NCBI GenBank assembly: GCA_025464925.1
Contig: JAODMS010000077.1
Span: 1 to 6,933, forward strand
DNA from: Arthrobacter sp.
GTDB taxonomy: Bacteria > Actinomycetota > Actinomycetes > Actinomycetales > Micrococcaceae
Length of the DNA: 6,933 bases
Direction of reading: 5' to 3'
In this document: piece after piece, positions 1 through 5,619 of the stretch
Numbering within the stretch: position 1 is the stretch's first letter
How the letters are laid out: the number at the start of each line of letters is the position of its first letter
Program-made: the position numbers and the translations under genes
The notes under the pieces: model-generated
The model's database searches: none
Seen by the model: the letters and a program-made list of their open reading frames with translations, nothing else
What the model was told of the DNA's origin: nothing

Positions 1-167
1 AGAGAGTATAACAGAAAAGTTTGGCGAAACGTTACCTGAAGATGGAATAAAAGATTCAAATCCATGTTTATACTGGATCCAGCAGTTAGTAGAGAGTTCA
101 ACCAAATCCAACAGCCCACGACCACACGAACTTTATGCAAGACCCACCCGACCCAAGGAGAACCACC
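1..167 (+). promoter_or_regulatory. AT-rich promoter/leader region upstream of the YceI-family gene
   Basis: The first 110 bases are strikingly AT-rich compared with the rest of the window. TATACT at 69-74 is a good -10 candidate (5 of 6 to TATAAT), but no convincing -35 lies 16-18 bases upstream. A perfect 10-base palindrome, CTGGATCCAG (73-82), overlaps the end of that -10 and could be an operator or chance. The ribosome binding site AAGGAG (155-160) sits 7 bases before the ATG at 168. No gene is seen before 168; an open frame starting at 64 is out of frame with the YceI product and has only Ser/Pro/Arg-rich GC-shadow composition. Confidence 0.45.
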
Positions 168-716
168 ATGGCACTTCCCGCAGACGTCACCACCGGCATC
201 TGGACCCTCGACATCTCGCACAGCGAAATCTCCTTCACCGTGCGCCACGCAGGCATCAGCAAGGTCCGCGGCCAGTTCAAGGAAGCCGAAGCCACCCTGG
301 AACTGGCCGACAACGTCGCCGACTCCAAGGTCAGCGCCAGCATCAAGACCGCCAGCTTCGACTCCGGCGATGCCAACCGCGACGGCCACGTCCGCGGCGA
401 AGACTTCTTCGACGTCGAGCAGTTCCCGGAAATCTCCTTCGTCTCCAAGAGCATCGTCCCCAGCGGCGACGCCTACGAACTCCAGGGCGAGCTCACCATC
501 AAGGGTGTCACCCGCTCGGTGGCCCTGGAAACCGAATTCAACGGTGTGGCCGTCGATCCCTTCGGGAACACCCGCGCCGGCCTCTCCGCCGGAACCACCA
601 TCAGCCGCAAGGATTTCGGCCTGACCTGGAATGCAGTGCTTGAAGCCGGCGGCGTGCTCGTCAGCGACAAGGTCGCCATCAACCTGGAACTGGCTTTCAT
701 CGCCCCCGCGGCGTAG
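168..716 (+). CDS. YceI-family (lipocalin-like, polyisoprenoid-binding fold) protein, cytoplasmic form
   Basis: This 182-residue protein matches the YceI family across its full length. Visible family features are the opening strand with W12 and the ISFTVRHAGISKVRG block (21-35), the DGHVRGEDFFDVEQFPEISF block (72-91), GELTIKGVTRSV (107-118) and the C-terminal AGTTISRKDFGLTW (141-154). Family members form an eight-stranded beta-barrel that in characterised cases binds long-chain isoprenoid lipids. There is no signal peptide, so unlike periplasmic E. coli YceI this one should be cytoplasmic, as is common in actinobacteria. The start at ATG 168 is chosen for its strong AAGGAG site 7 bases upstream; the in-frame ATG at 135 lacks one. 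It looks monocistronic, with an AT-rich promoter region before it and a very strong hairpin after it. The physiological ligand is unknown; links to solvent, acid or isoprenoid stress in this family are only inference here. Confidence 0.93.
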   Translation: MALPADVTTGIWTLDISHSEISFTVRHAGISKVRGQFKEAEATLELADNVADSKVSASIKTASFDSGDANRDGHVRGEDFFDVEQFPEISFVSKSIVPSGDAYELQGELTIKGVTRSVALETEFNGVAVDPFGNTRAGLSAGTTISRKDFGLTWNAVLEAGGVLVSDKVAINLELAFIAPAA

Positions 717-758
717 CCAGTCCACAGACCGGGCCGCCGTCATCGCGGCATACGTCCC

Positions 759-797
759 CGGCGCCCCGCTCCATCCCAGGGATGGAGCGGGGCGCCG
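759..797 (+). terminator. Very long hairpin after the YceI gene, probable terminator
   Basis: Bases 759-777 and 779-797 are perfectly complementary over 19 base pairs around one central base (778), so the real stem is about 17 bp with a small loop. The arm is GC-dominated (core GCCCCGCTCCATCCC). What follows (GTGCTTAAG) is not a good U-tract, as is common for actinobacterial terminators. It lies 43 bases after the YceI stop codon and 105 bases before the next start. A second, weaker 6-bp hairpin (815-820 with 826-831) follows. Confidence 0.75.
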
Positions 798-856
798 TGC
801 TTAAGCGGTATGCTCCCCGGCCTGCCCGGGGTGCCCGACCACCCCCTGACGGGCCG

Positions 857-901
857 TAAAATCCCTAGATAACAGCGGTTTCGCGGTCTACAGTGAGAGT
901 C
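857..901 (+). promoter_or_regulatory. Possible promoter/leader of the first Pro-rich membrane protein
   Basis: Two hexamers fit the loose actinobacterial -10 pattern TANNNT or are close to it: TAAAAT (857-862) and TAGATA (866-871). No clear -35 stands in front of either. The only ribosome-binding candidate before ATG 902 is the weak GTGAG/GAGAG run at 893-899, which is close to the start. Which of these is used cannot be decided by eye. Confidence 0.25.
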
Positions 902-1693
902 ATGAGCAACCCTCGAGATGTACCGCCGGGCGACCTCCCCCCGCGGGCCAGCAATGTTCCGCCCACCGGTTCCGAACCGCCCCAGGTGAACCCGCAGGTC
1001 CCCGAGGGGCACCAGCCACCGCCGCAGGGCTACCGGCCGGCACCGCAGGGATACAGCCAGGCGCCGGGCCAGACGGGATACCAGGCGCCCGGCTACCAGC
1101 CCCCCGGAGCGCCGGGCTCCCAGCCCCCCGGGCCGTCGGGCTACCAGGCGTCGGGCTACCAGGCGCCGGGCCACCAAGCCCCGGGCCAGCCGGCCTCTCC
1201 CGGCGGGATGCGCTTCGGGATGCCGGCCGACCGCCCCAGGAACTTCAACGAGGTCATGCCCCAAGGCGGTTTCTCCGGCATGTTCCGTGTCCCCGGGATG
1301 CCGACCGAGCTGAAGGTGTCCTATTGGATCTGGCTCATTGGCGGCCTCCTCGGCCTGCTCGGCGGAATCTTCGGCCTCTTTGGATCGCTGGTCCTCCTCA
1401 CCATGGCTCCGGGACTGGGCCTTGTGGTGCTTCTGCTGGTTCTGGTGGCGCTGGCCCTCGCGGCAGCCCAGGTCATCCTGGCCATGAAGATGAAGGAAGG
1501 CCGGGAATGGGCCCGCTTCGCCCTCACGGTTGTTGCCGGCATCTCCTTGGCACTGACGATCATCAACGCCGGCGCCGCCGACGGCAGGGGCGGAGGGAAC
1601 TGGCCGAGCTTTCTCATCAGCCTTGCGGCAACGGTGCTCATGTGGCTGCCGAACTCGCAAGCCTGGTTTGCCGAACACCGGAGCCGCGCCTAG
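902..1693 (+). CDS. Proline/glycine/tyrosine-rich protein with four predicted membrane helices, function unknown
   Basis: This is a 263-residue protein of unknown function. Residues 1-100 are low complexity, rich in Pro, Gly, Gln and Tyr, with repeated GYQAPG/GYQPPG units at about 43-96. A short linker (101-139) leads to four hydrophobic segments at about 141-166, 171-195, 205-223 and 234-250. Between the second and third is a charged KEGREWARF turn (198-206), and the last helix ends in the motif VLMWLPNSQAWF. The same turn and end motifs occur in the next gene, so the two are probably paralogues. The disordered N-terminus should face the cytoplasm because there is no signal peptide. ATG 902 is preferred over the in-frame GTG at 893 because it gives the MSNP start shared with the neighbour, although the ribosome site is weak. 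I recall similar architecture as common in actinobacteria but cannot name a characterised family. Confidence 0.8.
   Translation: MSNPRDVPPGDLPPRASNVPPTGSEPPQVNPQVPEGHQPPPQGYRPAPQGYSQAPGQTGYQAPGYQPPGAPGSQPPGPSGYQASGYQAPGHQAPGQPASPGGMRFGMPADRPRNFNEVMPQGGFSGMFRVPGMPTELKVSYWIWLIGGLLGLLGGIFGLFGSLVLLTMAPGLGLVVLLLVLVALALAAAQVILAMKMKEGREWARFALTVVAGISLALTIINAGAADGRGGGNWPSFLISLAATVLMWLPNSQAWFAEHRSRA
1028..1189 (+). repeat. Imperfect in-frame GYQAPG-type coding repeat
   Basis: The DNA repeats a GGCTACCAGGCGCC-like unit in degenerate form, encoding GYxxPxG/GYQAPG motifs. Spacing is uneven and third-codon positions differ, so this is an old or selected protein repeat rather than a fresh tandem duplication. 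Confidence 0.6.
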
Positions 1694-1891
1694 TCCGGCC
1701 CCGCACCACTAGGTACCGAAAGTCCGTGGCGGGGCGGTTGTTCCGCTGCGGCGCCTCCTTGCGGAGAAGACGCCCAGAATACCTCTCCGGAATGATCCGC
1801 AGGGCGGCCGGCTCGCGGTACGGTGGACCTAAACCATGCTGGGGGCAGGCAGGATCGCCGGTCCCGGCAGCCGATTCAGAGATTGACATGC

Positions 1892-1897
1892 AAAGGA
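1892..1897 (+). promoter_or_regulatory. Ribosome binding site that decides the start of the second Pro/Gln-rich protein
   Basis: AAAGGA lies 5 bases before the ATG at 1903. The in-frame ATG at 1888 lies before this site and lacks one of its own. The choice also gives the MSNP start shared with the upstream paralogue. Confidence 0.6.
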
Positions 1898-1902
1898 CCG
1901 CC

Positions 1903-2709
1903 ATGAGCAACCCTCCAGTCCAGCCTCCCAATCCGGACGGCCCCAAGCCGGGCGAGCAGCCTGCGGCGGGTGCCGGCCAGAATTCCCCGCAGTACGGGCA
2001 GCAGCCGCCCTCGGCACCCCAGTATGGCCAGCAGGCACCGCCGGTCCCCCAATACGGCCAGGCTCCGCCCGCTCCGCAGTACGGCCAGAACGCTCCCCAG
2101 TACGGCCAGCAGGCCCCGCAGCCGCCCCAGTACGGGCAGAACGCTTCGTCCGCTCCGCAGTACGGCCAGAACTTACCGGCGTACGGGAAGGGTGACTATG
2201 GCCAGTCCCCCTATGCGCAGTACCCCTCCGGCCAGCCGCAGGGCCCGGTCGGTGCACCCAAGCTTGTCAATACCGCGTTCTGGCTGCTCGTCGCTTCCGG
2301 CGTGCTCTGGGTGCTGTCCCTCTTGCTGTCGCTCGGCATGATCGACAGCCCCGAGATGCGGAGACAGTTCGAAGAGCAGATGGCTGCGGGCGGGGCCCAG
2401 ATCGACTTCAACGACATCAAGGGCTTCCTGGTCGGAACCATCCTGGTGATGGCCGCGATCGGCGCGGGACTCTATGCCCTGGTCGCCTTCAACATCCGCA
2501 AGGGCAAGAACTGGGCGCGCATCCTGGGCACGGTTCTTGCCGCCCTTTCCATCGTCAGCCTTCTGCCGCTGGGCCTCAACACCGTGTCAGTGCTCGCCGG
2601 CATCGCGGCAATGGTGATGCTGTACCTGCCCGCAACCTCGCCCTACTTCAAGAAGCAGCAGCCCTTCGCCAACCCGTACGGGCAGCCAGGGAGCCCCTTC
2701 GGGAGCTAG
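1903..2709 (+). CDS. PQYGQ-repeat protein with four predicted membrane helices, function unknown
   Basis: This is a 268-residue protein. Residues 1-118 are disordered and Pro/Gln/Tyr/Gly-rich, with seven copies of PQYGQ (starting at 29, 39, 49, 58, 65, 75 and 85). Four hydrophobic helices follow at about 124-146, 172-196, 205-222 and 226-243. Between helices 1 and 2 lies an acidic loop (147-171, PEMRRQFEEQM then IDFNDIKGF). The turn RKGKNWARI (199-207) and the end motif VMLYLPATSPYF (238-249) correspond to KEGREWARF and VLMWLPNSQAWF in the upstream gene. A short Gly/Pro/Phe tail closes the protein. The reading frame stays open far upstream (from 1324), but that stretch lies in another frame of the preceding gene and is a GC artefact. 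It may be co-transcribed with the upstream paralogue across a 209-base gap, which contains no strong terminator. No function can be assigned. Confidence 0.82.
   Translation: MSNPPVQPPNPDGPKPGEQPAAGAGQNSPQYGQQPPSAPQYGQQAPPVPQYGQAPPAPQYGQNAPQYGQQAPQPPQYGQNASSAPQYGQNLPAYGKGDYGQSPYAQYPSGQPQGPVGAPKLVNTAFWLLVASGVLWVLSLLLSLGMIDSPEMRRQFEEQMAAGGAQIDFNDIKGFLVGTILVMAAIGAGLYALVAFNIRKGKNWARILGTVLAALSIVSLLPLGLNTVSVLAGIAAMVMLYLPATSPYFKKQQPFANPYGQPGSPFGS
1987..2169 (+). repeat. Seven PQYGQ coding repeats
   Basis: The repeated core CAGTACGG(C/G)CAG, with synonymous variants, appears seven times at spacings of 7-10 codons. A regularly spaced tyrosine in a Gln/Pro background is a pattern seen in low-complexity, self-associating or surface-adhering segments. 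That role is inference only. Confidence 0.8.
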
Positions 2710-2726
2710 CCGGGCCGGCAGCGGCG

Positions 2727-2793
2727 CAAAGGGCGTAGGAGCCGGATCGGCTGACTTGAACTAGTCAGCGTCCTCCGGGTCCTGCGCCCTTTG
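2727..2793. terminator. Composite long hairpin between convergent genes, overlapping the rex stop codon
   Basis: Bases 2727-2740 pair with 2780-2793 (13 Watson-Crick pairs plus a U-G wobble on the + strand RNA). After one mismatch, 2742-2746 pair with 2774-2778. After a small internal loop, 2750-2756 pair with 2763-2769 around a 6-base loop. That gives 26 pairs in one extended structure. It covers the 3' end of rex, including its stop codon (2761-2763), and begins 18 bases after the stop of the PQYGQ gene. It is well placed as a two-way terminator for convergent transcription, although neither side has a strong U-tract. Confidence 0.6.
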
Positions 2794-3468
2794 TGCGTGG
2801 TACGCCAGGATCTGCAGTTCGGTTGCCATGTCCACCTTGCGGAGGTTGACCCCCGGCGGAACCTGCAACATCACCGGAGCGAAACTGAGGATGCTCCGCA
2901 CACCGGCGGCAATCACCCGGTCACAGACACTTTGGGCCACCGCGGCAGGCAATGCGAGAACCACCATGTTGGCTCCGGTTCGCTGCAGCACCGACTCGAG
3001 GTCTGCGACGTCGCTGACCCTCAACCAGCCGACTTCGCTGCCCACCACCATCTGGTCCGCGTCGAAAATTGCGACGATGTCGAACCCCCGGGACTCAAAC
3101 CCGCCGTACCGGGCCAAGGCCTTCCCCAGATTGCCGGCGCCGACAATCGCGACCTTCCAATCGTGGGTCAGGCCCAAGGCGGCGGCAATATGCCGATTGA
3201 GGTACTGCACTTCGTAACCCACGCCGCGCGTTCCGTAGGAGCCGACGTAGGACAGGTCCTTGCGGAGGGTGGATGGGCTGACCCCTGAGGCCTCGGCCAG
3301 CGATTCCGAAGAGACGCGATCCACGCCTTCGGCCCGCAGCGTGGTCAGGGCGCGCAGATAGAGAGTCAGCCGGGCCACAGCCGCGGACGGAATCTGCTTG
3401 GCGGCAGTCCCGGCTCCCCCGGGCACAGCCTCGGGGGATGAATCCAGCGAAGTCACTATCTGCTCCAT
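2761..3468 (-). CDS. rex: Redox-sensing transcriptional repressor Rex
   Basis: Rex senses the NADH/NAD+ ratio. It binds operators when NAD+ is abundant and leaves them when NADH rises, derepressing respiratory and fermentative genes. This 235-residue protein has the expected two domains. Residues about 26-90 form the winged helix, with the strongly conserved SGVSPSTLRKDLSYVGSYGT segment (61-80) and RGVGYEV after it. A Rossmann domain follows, with the dinucleotide motif VGAGNLG (109-115) and an acidic end of the second strand (IFDAD, 134-138). The conserved C-terminal VDMATELQIL (212-221) is present. ATG 3468 is chosen because it gives a normal family length; the frame stays open upstream only as a GC artefact, and no clear ribosome site precedes any candidate start. 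The glutaredoxin-like gene lies 61 bases upstream on the same strand. In many actinobacteria hemA follows rex, but here rex meets a convergent gene. No full Rex operator is visible nearby. Confidence 0.95.
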   Translation of the reverse strand: MEQIVTSLDSSPEAVPGGAGTAAKQIPSAAVARLTLYLRALTTLRAEGVDRVSSESLAEASGVSPSTLRKDLSYVGSYGTRGVGYEVQYLNRHIAAALGLTHDWKVAIVGAGNLGKALARYGGFESRGFDIVAIFDADQMVVGSEVGWLRVSDVADLESVLQRTGANMVVLALPAAVAQSVCDRVIAAGVRSILSFAPVMLQVPPGVNLRKVDMATELQILAYHAQRAQDPEDAD

Positions 3469-3529
3469 TGCGTCACGTTGTGCTCCCACTCTAAAGCCAC
3501 TGCAGTTCACGCAACAAAGCAGCCGCGCA

Positions 3530-3790
3530 TCAGGACCGCTGGTCCAGGGCCCGCCGCAGGGTCCGTGCGAGGCGGGCCTCATCAATCTTCCAGAAATCCC
3601 GCTGGACGCCGTTGACCAGCACCACGGGAATCTCCTCGGCGAAACGTTCGCGCAGCGCCGCGTCGTCGTCCACGGACTGCTCGGTCCAGTCAATTCCCAG
3701 CGCCGCGGTGACACGGTCGACGGCGGCGCGCGCGTCGGAGCAGAGGTGGCAGTCAGCTTTGGTGATGAGGACGACGTCAAGGTTGGCCAT
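3530..3790 (-). CDS. Glutaredoxin-like thioredoxin-fold protein (Glrx-like/DUF836 type)
   Basis: This 86-residue protein is a single small thioredoxin-fold domain. The first strand VVLIT (6-10) leads to the redox motif C14-H-L-C17 at the start of helix 1, and IPVVLVNG (54-61) carries the expected cis-proline P55 before the next strand. Proteins of this type reduce disulfides or glutathione/mycothiol adducts; the actual thiol partner is unknown. The start at ATG 3790 fits the family because the first strand begins directly after it. The open frame reaches back to 3874, but the added residues are Arg/Pro-rich and unlike the family. The ribosome site is weak (GGGA only 2-3 bases from the ATG). 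The gene lies 61 bases upstream of rex on the same strand and is divergent from the HAD gene, so co-transcription with rex is likely. Confidence 0.88.
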   Translation of the reverse strand: MANLDVVLITKADCHLCSDARAAVDRVTAALGIDWTEQSVDDDAALRERFAEEIPVVLVNGVQRDFWKIDEARLARTLRRALDQRS

Positions 3791-3838
3791 GGTCCCACGG
3801 TAGCCCGGCGGCACGTCCGGCGTCGACGCGCGGCGGAT

Positions 3839-3862
3839 CGGAGGCCGCATGCGCGGCCTCCG
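3839..3862. other. Perfect 10-bp inverted repeat between divergent genes
   Basis: CGGAGGCCGC (3839-3848) pairs with 3853-3862 around the 4-base loop ATGC. It sits between the glutaredoxin start (3790) and the HAD start (3901). A terminator is not expected between divergent genes, so it may be an operator, an RNA structure or simple GC-rich chance. No known operator consensus is recognised. Confidence 0.4.
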
Positions 3863-3888
3863 CGGCGGGAGCAAGCCGCGTCATTGAC

Positions 3889-3900
3889 TAGACTCGTGGC
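3889..3900 (+). promoter_or_regulatory. Leaderless-type -10 element before the HAD gene
   Basis: TAGACT (3889-3894) fits the actinobacterial -10 pattern TANNNT and ends 6 bases before ATG 3901, so transcription would begin at or within a base of the start codon. No ribosome binding site precedes the ATG, which fits a leaderless mRNA. No good -35 is seen. Confidence 0.6.
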
Positions 3901-4719
3901 ATGCCCGAGGAGAAGTACGTCGCTGTGGCCGGACAGCCTGCTGCTTCATCGCAGCACGGCGAAGCCGCCTTCTTCGACGTCGACAATACCCTCATGCGGG
4001 GCGCCAGCCTGTTCCATGTCGCCCGCAAAATGCACCAGCGCGGAGCCTTCACCATTGCCCAGGCCGCCGGTTTTGCCTGGAAGCAACTTCTGTTCGTGCT
4101 GCGCGGCGAAAACATCGATGACGTTCACGCCGTCCGCGACTCAGCCCTGATCCTGGCCGCAGGCTTTACAGTTGAGGACGTCGAAGCGCTGGGCGAAGAA
4201 GTCTACGACGAAATGATTGAATCCAGGATCTGGCCCGGGGCCAAGGCCCTGGCCGAGCAACACCTCCGGGTGGGCCGCGCGGTGTGGCTTGTGACGGCGA
4301 CGCCAATCGAGGTGGCCACCGTGATCTCAACCCGGCTCGGCCTCACCGGCGCCCTCGGCACAGAAGGCGAGATCCTGGACGGATCCTACACCGGCCGGCT
4401 CGTGGGGGACATCCTGCACGGACCGGCCAAGGCCGTCGCGGTCCGTGGGATTGCCGAGGCCCAGGGACTGGACCTCAACCGGTGCTGGGCCTACAGCGAT
4501 TCCCACAACGACGTCCCGCTGCTCAGCCTGGTGGGGCATCCGGTGGCCATCAACCCCGACTTCAAGCTGCGCCGGCACGCCCGCGAAAATAACTGGCCCG
4601 TCTACGATTTCCGGTCCGGCCGGCGCGCCGCCACCCTGGGACTAAAGGCCGCCACCCTCGGAGGTGCTGCCTACGGCCTTTGGCGCGGCTTCGCCCGCTT
4701 CCGGAGCCGGCCGCTCTAG
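3901..4719 (+). CDS. HAD-superfamily subfamily IB hydrolase (SerB/CicA-like phosphatase)
   Basis: This is a 272-residue protein with all four HAD motifs in order. Motif I is FFDVDNTL (24-31), with nucleophile D26 and acid/base D28. Motif II is WLVTATP (129-135), with T132. Motif III is K177 in HGPAKAVAV, and motif IV is YSDSHNDVPLL (198-208), with the metal-binding acids D200 and D204. The cap between motifs I and II is helical, as in phosphoserine-phosphatase-like subfamily IB enzymes. The VTATP form and the overall length fit the general HAD-IB group rather than true SerB, so a phosphomonoester substrate is likely but its identity is unknown. The C-terminus (about 243-262) is small and hydrophobic and may be a membrane-attaching helix. 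The start is supported by a -10 placed for a leaderless transcript. The gene is divergent from the glutaredoxin gene and converges with the bS22-type gene. Confidence 0.9.
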   Translation: MPEEKYVAVAGQPAASSQHGEAAFFDVDNTLMRGASLFHVARKMHQRGAFTIAQAAGFAWKQLLFVLRGENIDDVHAVRDSALILAAGFTVEDVEALGEEVYDEMIESRIWPGAKALAEQHLRVGRAVWLVTATPIEVATVISTRLGLTGALGTEGEILDGSYTGRLVGDILHGPAKAVAVRGIAEAQGLDLNRCWAYSDSHNDVPLLSLVGHPVAINPDFKLRRHARENNWPVYDFRSGRRAATLGLKAATLGGAAYGLWRGFARFRSRPL

Positions 4720-4801
4720 ACGCCACCGGCCCTCCGCCACGGCTCCGTCCGCCGCTGCGCGGGCTCGGGCGCCCGTCTCCGGATCCGGCGCCGGAACGGC
4801 A

Positions 4802-4838
4802 AAGAAAATGCCCGCCGCCGGATGGGCAACGGGCATTT
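4802..4838 (-). terminator. Intrinsic terminator of the bS22-type gene (possibly two-way)
   Basis: AAATGCCCG (4806-4814) pairs perfectly with 4830-4838. Read on the - strand the stem is followed by TTTTCTTT, a genuine U-tract, which is rare in this window. It starts 20 bases after the bS22 stop. Because the HAD gene converges from the other side, it may also stop that transcript, although the U-tract is poor on the + strand. The stretch 4720-4800 between it and the HAD stop is GC-rich and holds no gene I can support. Confidence 0.8.
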
Positions 4839-4857
4839 CACGCAGTGCGAAGTATTG

Positions 4858-4956
4858 CTACTTCTTATTGCGGCGCTGGTGGCGGGTCTTACGAAGCAAC
4901 TTGCGGTGCTTCTTCTTGGCCATACGCTTGCGACGCTTCTTAATAACTGAACCCAC
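4858..4956 (-). CDS. Small 30S ribosomal protein bS22 / AURKAIP1-COX24 domain protein, 32 residues
   Basis: This tiny gene encodes 32 residues, 18 of them Lys or Arg and two His. It begins MGSVIKKRRKRMAKKK and ends RHQRRNKK, close to the bS22 protein that I recall from mycobacterial ribosome structures and to the mitochondrial AURKAIP1/COX24 domain. Such proteins are embedded in the small subunit rRNA near the decoding region. The start is GTG at 4956, supported by GAGGA (4963-4967) 6-7 bases upstream. An ATG at codon 12 would remove the conserved SVIKKRRKR segment. It lies downstream of the HTH gene on the same strand with a 204-base gap and ends at a good intrinsic terminator. An HTH gene followed by bS22 is, as I recall, a conserved pair in actinobacteria. 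Confidence 0.93.
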   Translation of the reverse strand: MGSVIKKRRKRMAKKKHRKLLRKTRHQRRNKK

Positions 4957-4983
4957 GAAAGTTCCTCACAAACTAGATGCAGT

Positions 4984-5039
4984 ACCTGTCTGATGGAAGT
5001 CTTCCGCGGATTGAGCAACAGACTGAACAACTGACAGGT
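4984..5039 (-). promoter_or_regulatory. Possible structured leader of the bS22-type gene
   Basis: ACCTGTC (4984-4990) is the inverted repeat of GACAGGT (5033-5039), and inside lies the short palindrome GGAAGTCTTCC (4995-5005). An alternative 5-bp pairing (4988-4992 with 5019-5023) shares bases with the outer stem. It sits 28 bases before the bS22 start on the - strand. No convincing promoter is seen between bS22 and the HTH gene, so the leader could belong to a longer transcript. Confidence 0.25.
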
Positions 5040-5160
5040 TCCGACAATGACGTAAAACGTTCCTTAACAGGGTACCGCCTATCCGGGGCGACCCATGACA
5101 GCAGGCCCTCCGGCGAGTCTGCAGCTGCTGGTTCGGAGCGCAGGTGGCCCTGCGCAAGAC

Positions 5161-5373
5161 TCAGCCGGTCTCCGTATGCCCGTCGACGACAGCACCCTTG
5201 AGATACTGTTCGACGGCCTTTTCCGGCACCCGATAGGAGCGGCCGAAGCGGACGGCCGGCATCTCTCCGGAATGCACAAGACGGTACACGGTCATCTTTG
5301 ACACCCGCATGAGATTTGCGACTTCAGCCACAGTCAAAAAGCGTGCGTCGGAGAAGTTGCCCTCCGTTGACAT
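5161..5373 (-). CDS. Short excisionase/BldC-type helix-turn-helix DNA-binding protein
   Basis: This is a 70-residue protein made almost entirely of one MerR-like winged helix. FLTVAEVANLMRVSKMTVYR (12-31) holds the helix-turn-helix, and VRFGRSYRVP (41-50) is the wing, followed by the helix EKAVEQYLKG (51-60). Such single-domain proteins (BldC, Xis-like) bind DNA without a ligand domain, often cooperatively on repeated sites. There is no integrase or att-like context here, so a chromosomal regulator is more likely than a phage excisionase. The start at 5373 is chosen for GAGGA (5383-5387) 9 bases upstream; an in-frame ATG at 5394 would add seven residues (MSRGLRE) and has GAGG only at about 11 bases. 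In many actinobacteria this gene sits between proC and bS22; here proC is not in the window and a DAHP synthase gene lies upstream. Confidence 0.88.
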   Translation of the reverse strand: MSTEGNFSDARFLTVAEVANLMRVSKMTVYRLVHSGEMPAVRFGRSYRVPEKAVEQYLKGAVVDGHTETG

Positions 5374-5466
5374 TTCCCTCAGTCCTCTACTCATGCGAAC
5401 GGCAGCCTCATCTGAATGACATGGCGGTGTGCCGATGCTGAGTCATCAAACAACCACGTGTTAGAT

Positions 5467-5495
5467 ACTCTAGGGGCTTGAGGTGCCGCTGTGAA
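5467..5495 (-). promoter_or_regulatory. Promoter of the HTH gene
   Basis: On the - strand TTCACA (5490-5495; 5 of 6 to TTGACA) is followed by exactly 17 bases and then TAGAGT (5467-5472; 4 of 6 to TATAAT and a TANNNT match). Transcription would start near 5460, leaving a leader of about 87 bases before ATG 5373. This is the best -35/-10 pair in the window. Confidence 0.6.
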
Positions 5496-5619
5496 CGGCT
5501 TGTGCATGAATCGCCTCCACTTTCCGCAGCAATCCCGAATACGCTGCCCGCTGCTGCGGCGGCATGGCGCCATCTGGGCCACCTATCGTGTCCTGCCTCG
5601 GCGCAGCGCCTGCGGGTAC
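5496..5619 (-). other. Gap downstream of the DAHP synthase gene
   Basis: This holds no gene I can support. Short palindromes GGCGCAGCGCC (5600-5610) and ATGGCGCCAT (5564-5573) could help end the DAHP synthase transcript, but stems are short and no U-tract follows, so no terminator is called with confidence. Confidence 0.3.

Noticed and set aside
740..1678. Long open frame on the - strand opposite the first Pro-rich gene
   Set aside because: Composition is Arg/Gly/His-rich shadow of the GC-rich + strand gene, it runs through the strong hairpin at 759-797 and it has no recognisable domain.
1742..1774. Hairpins between the two Pro-rich genes as a terminator
   Set aside because: Only 4-5 bp stems that compete with each other, and no U-tract; too weak to call.
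1883..1888. Perfect TTGACA as a -35 element
   Set aside because: A matching -10 would fall inside the coding sequence starting at 1903, and no suitable hexamer is there.
3469..3529. Rex self-operator upstream of rex
   Set aside because: Only a half-site-like TTCACGCAA is seen; no inverted second half at the right distance.
5161..5373. Phage or plasmid excisionase
   Set aside because: The fold is excisionase-like, but no integrase, att-like repeat or other mobile gene is present, and the bS22 neighbour points to a chromosomal regulator.
5490..5505. TGTGAACG as a Rex operator
   Set aside because: Only one half-site fits the TGTGAA-N4-TTCACA type; the second half does not match. It fits better as the -35 of the HTH promoter on the other strand.
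5391..5582. 63-codon - strand frame upstream of the HTH gene
   Set aside because: No recognisable family and no ribosome site; it spans the predicted HTH promoter.
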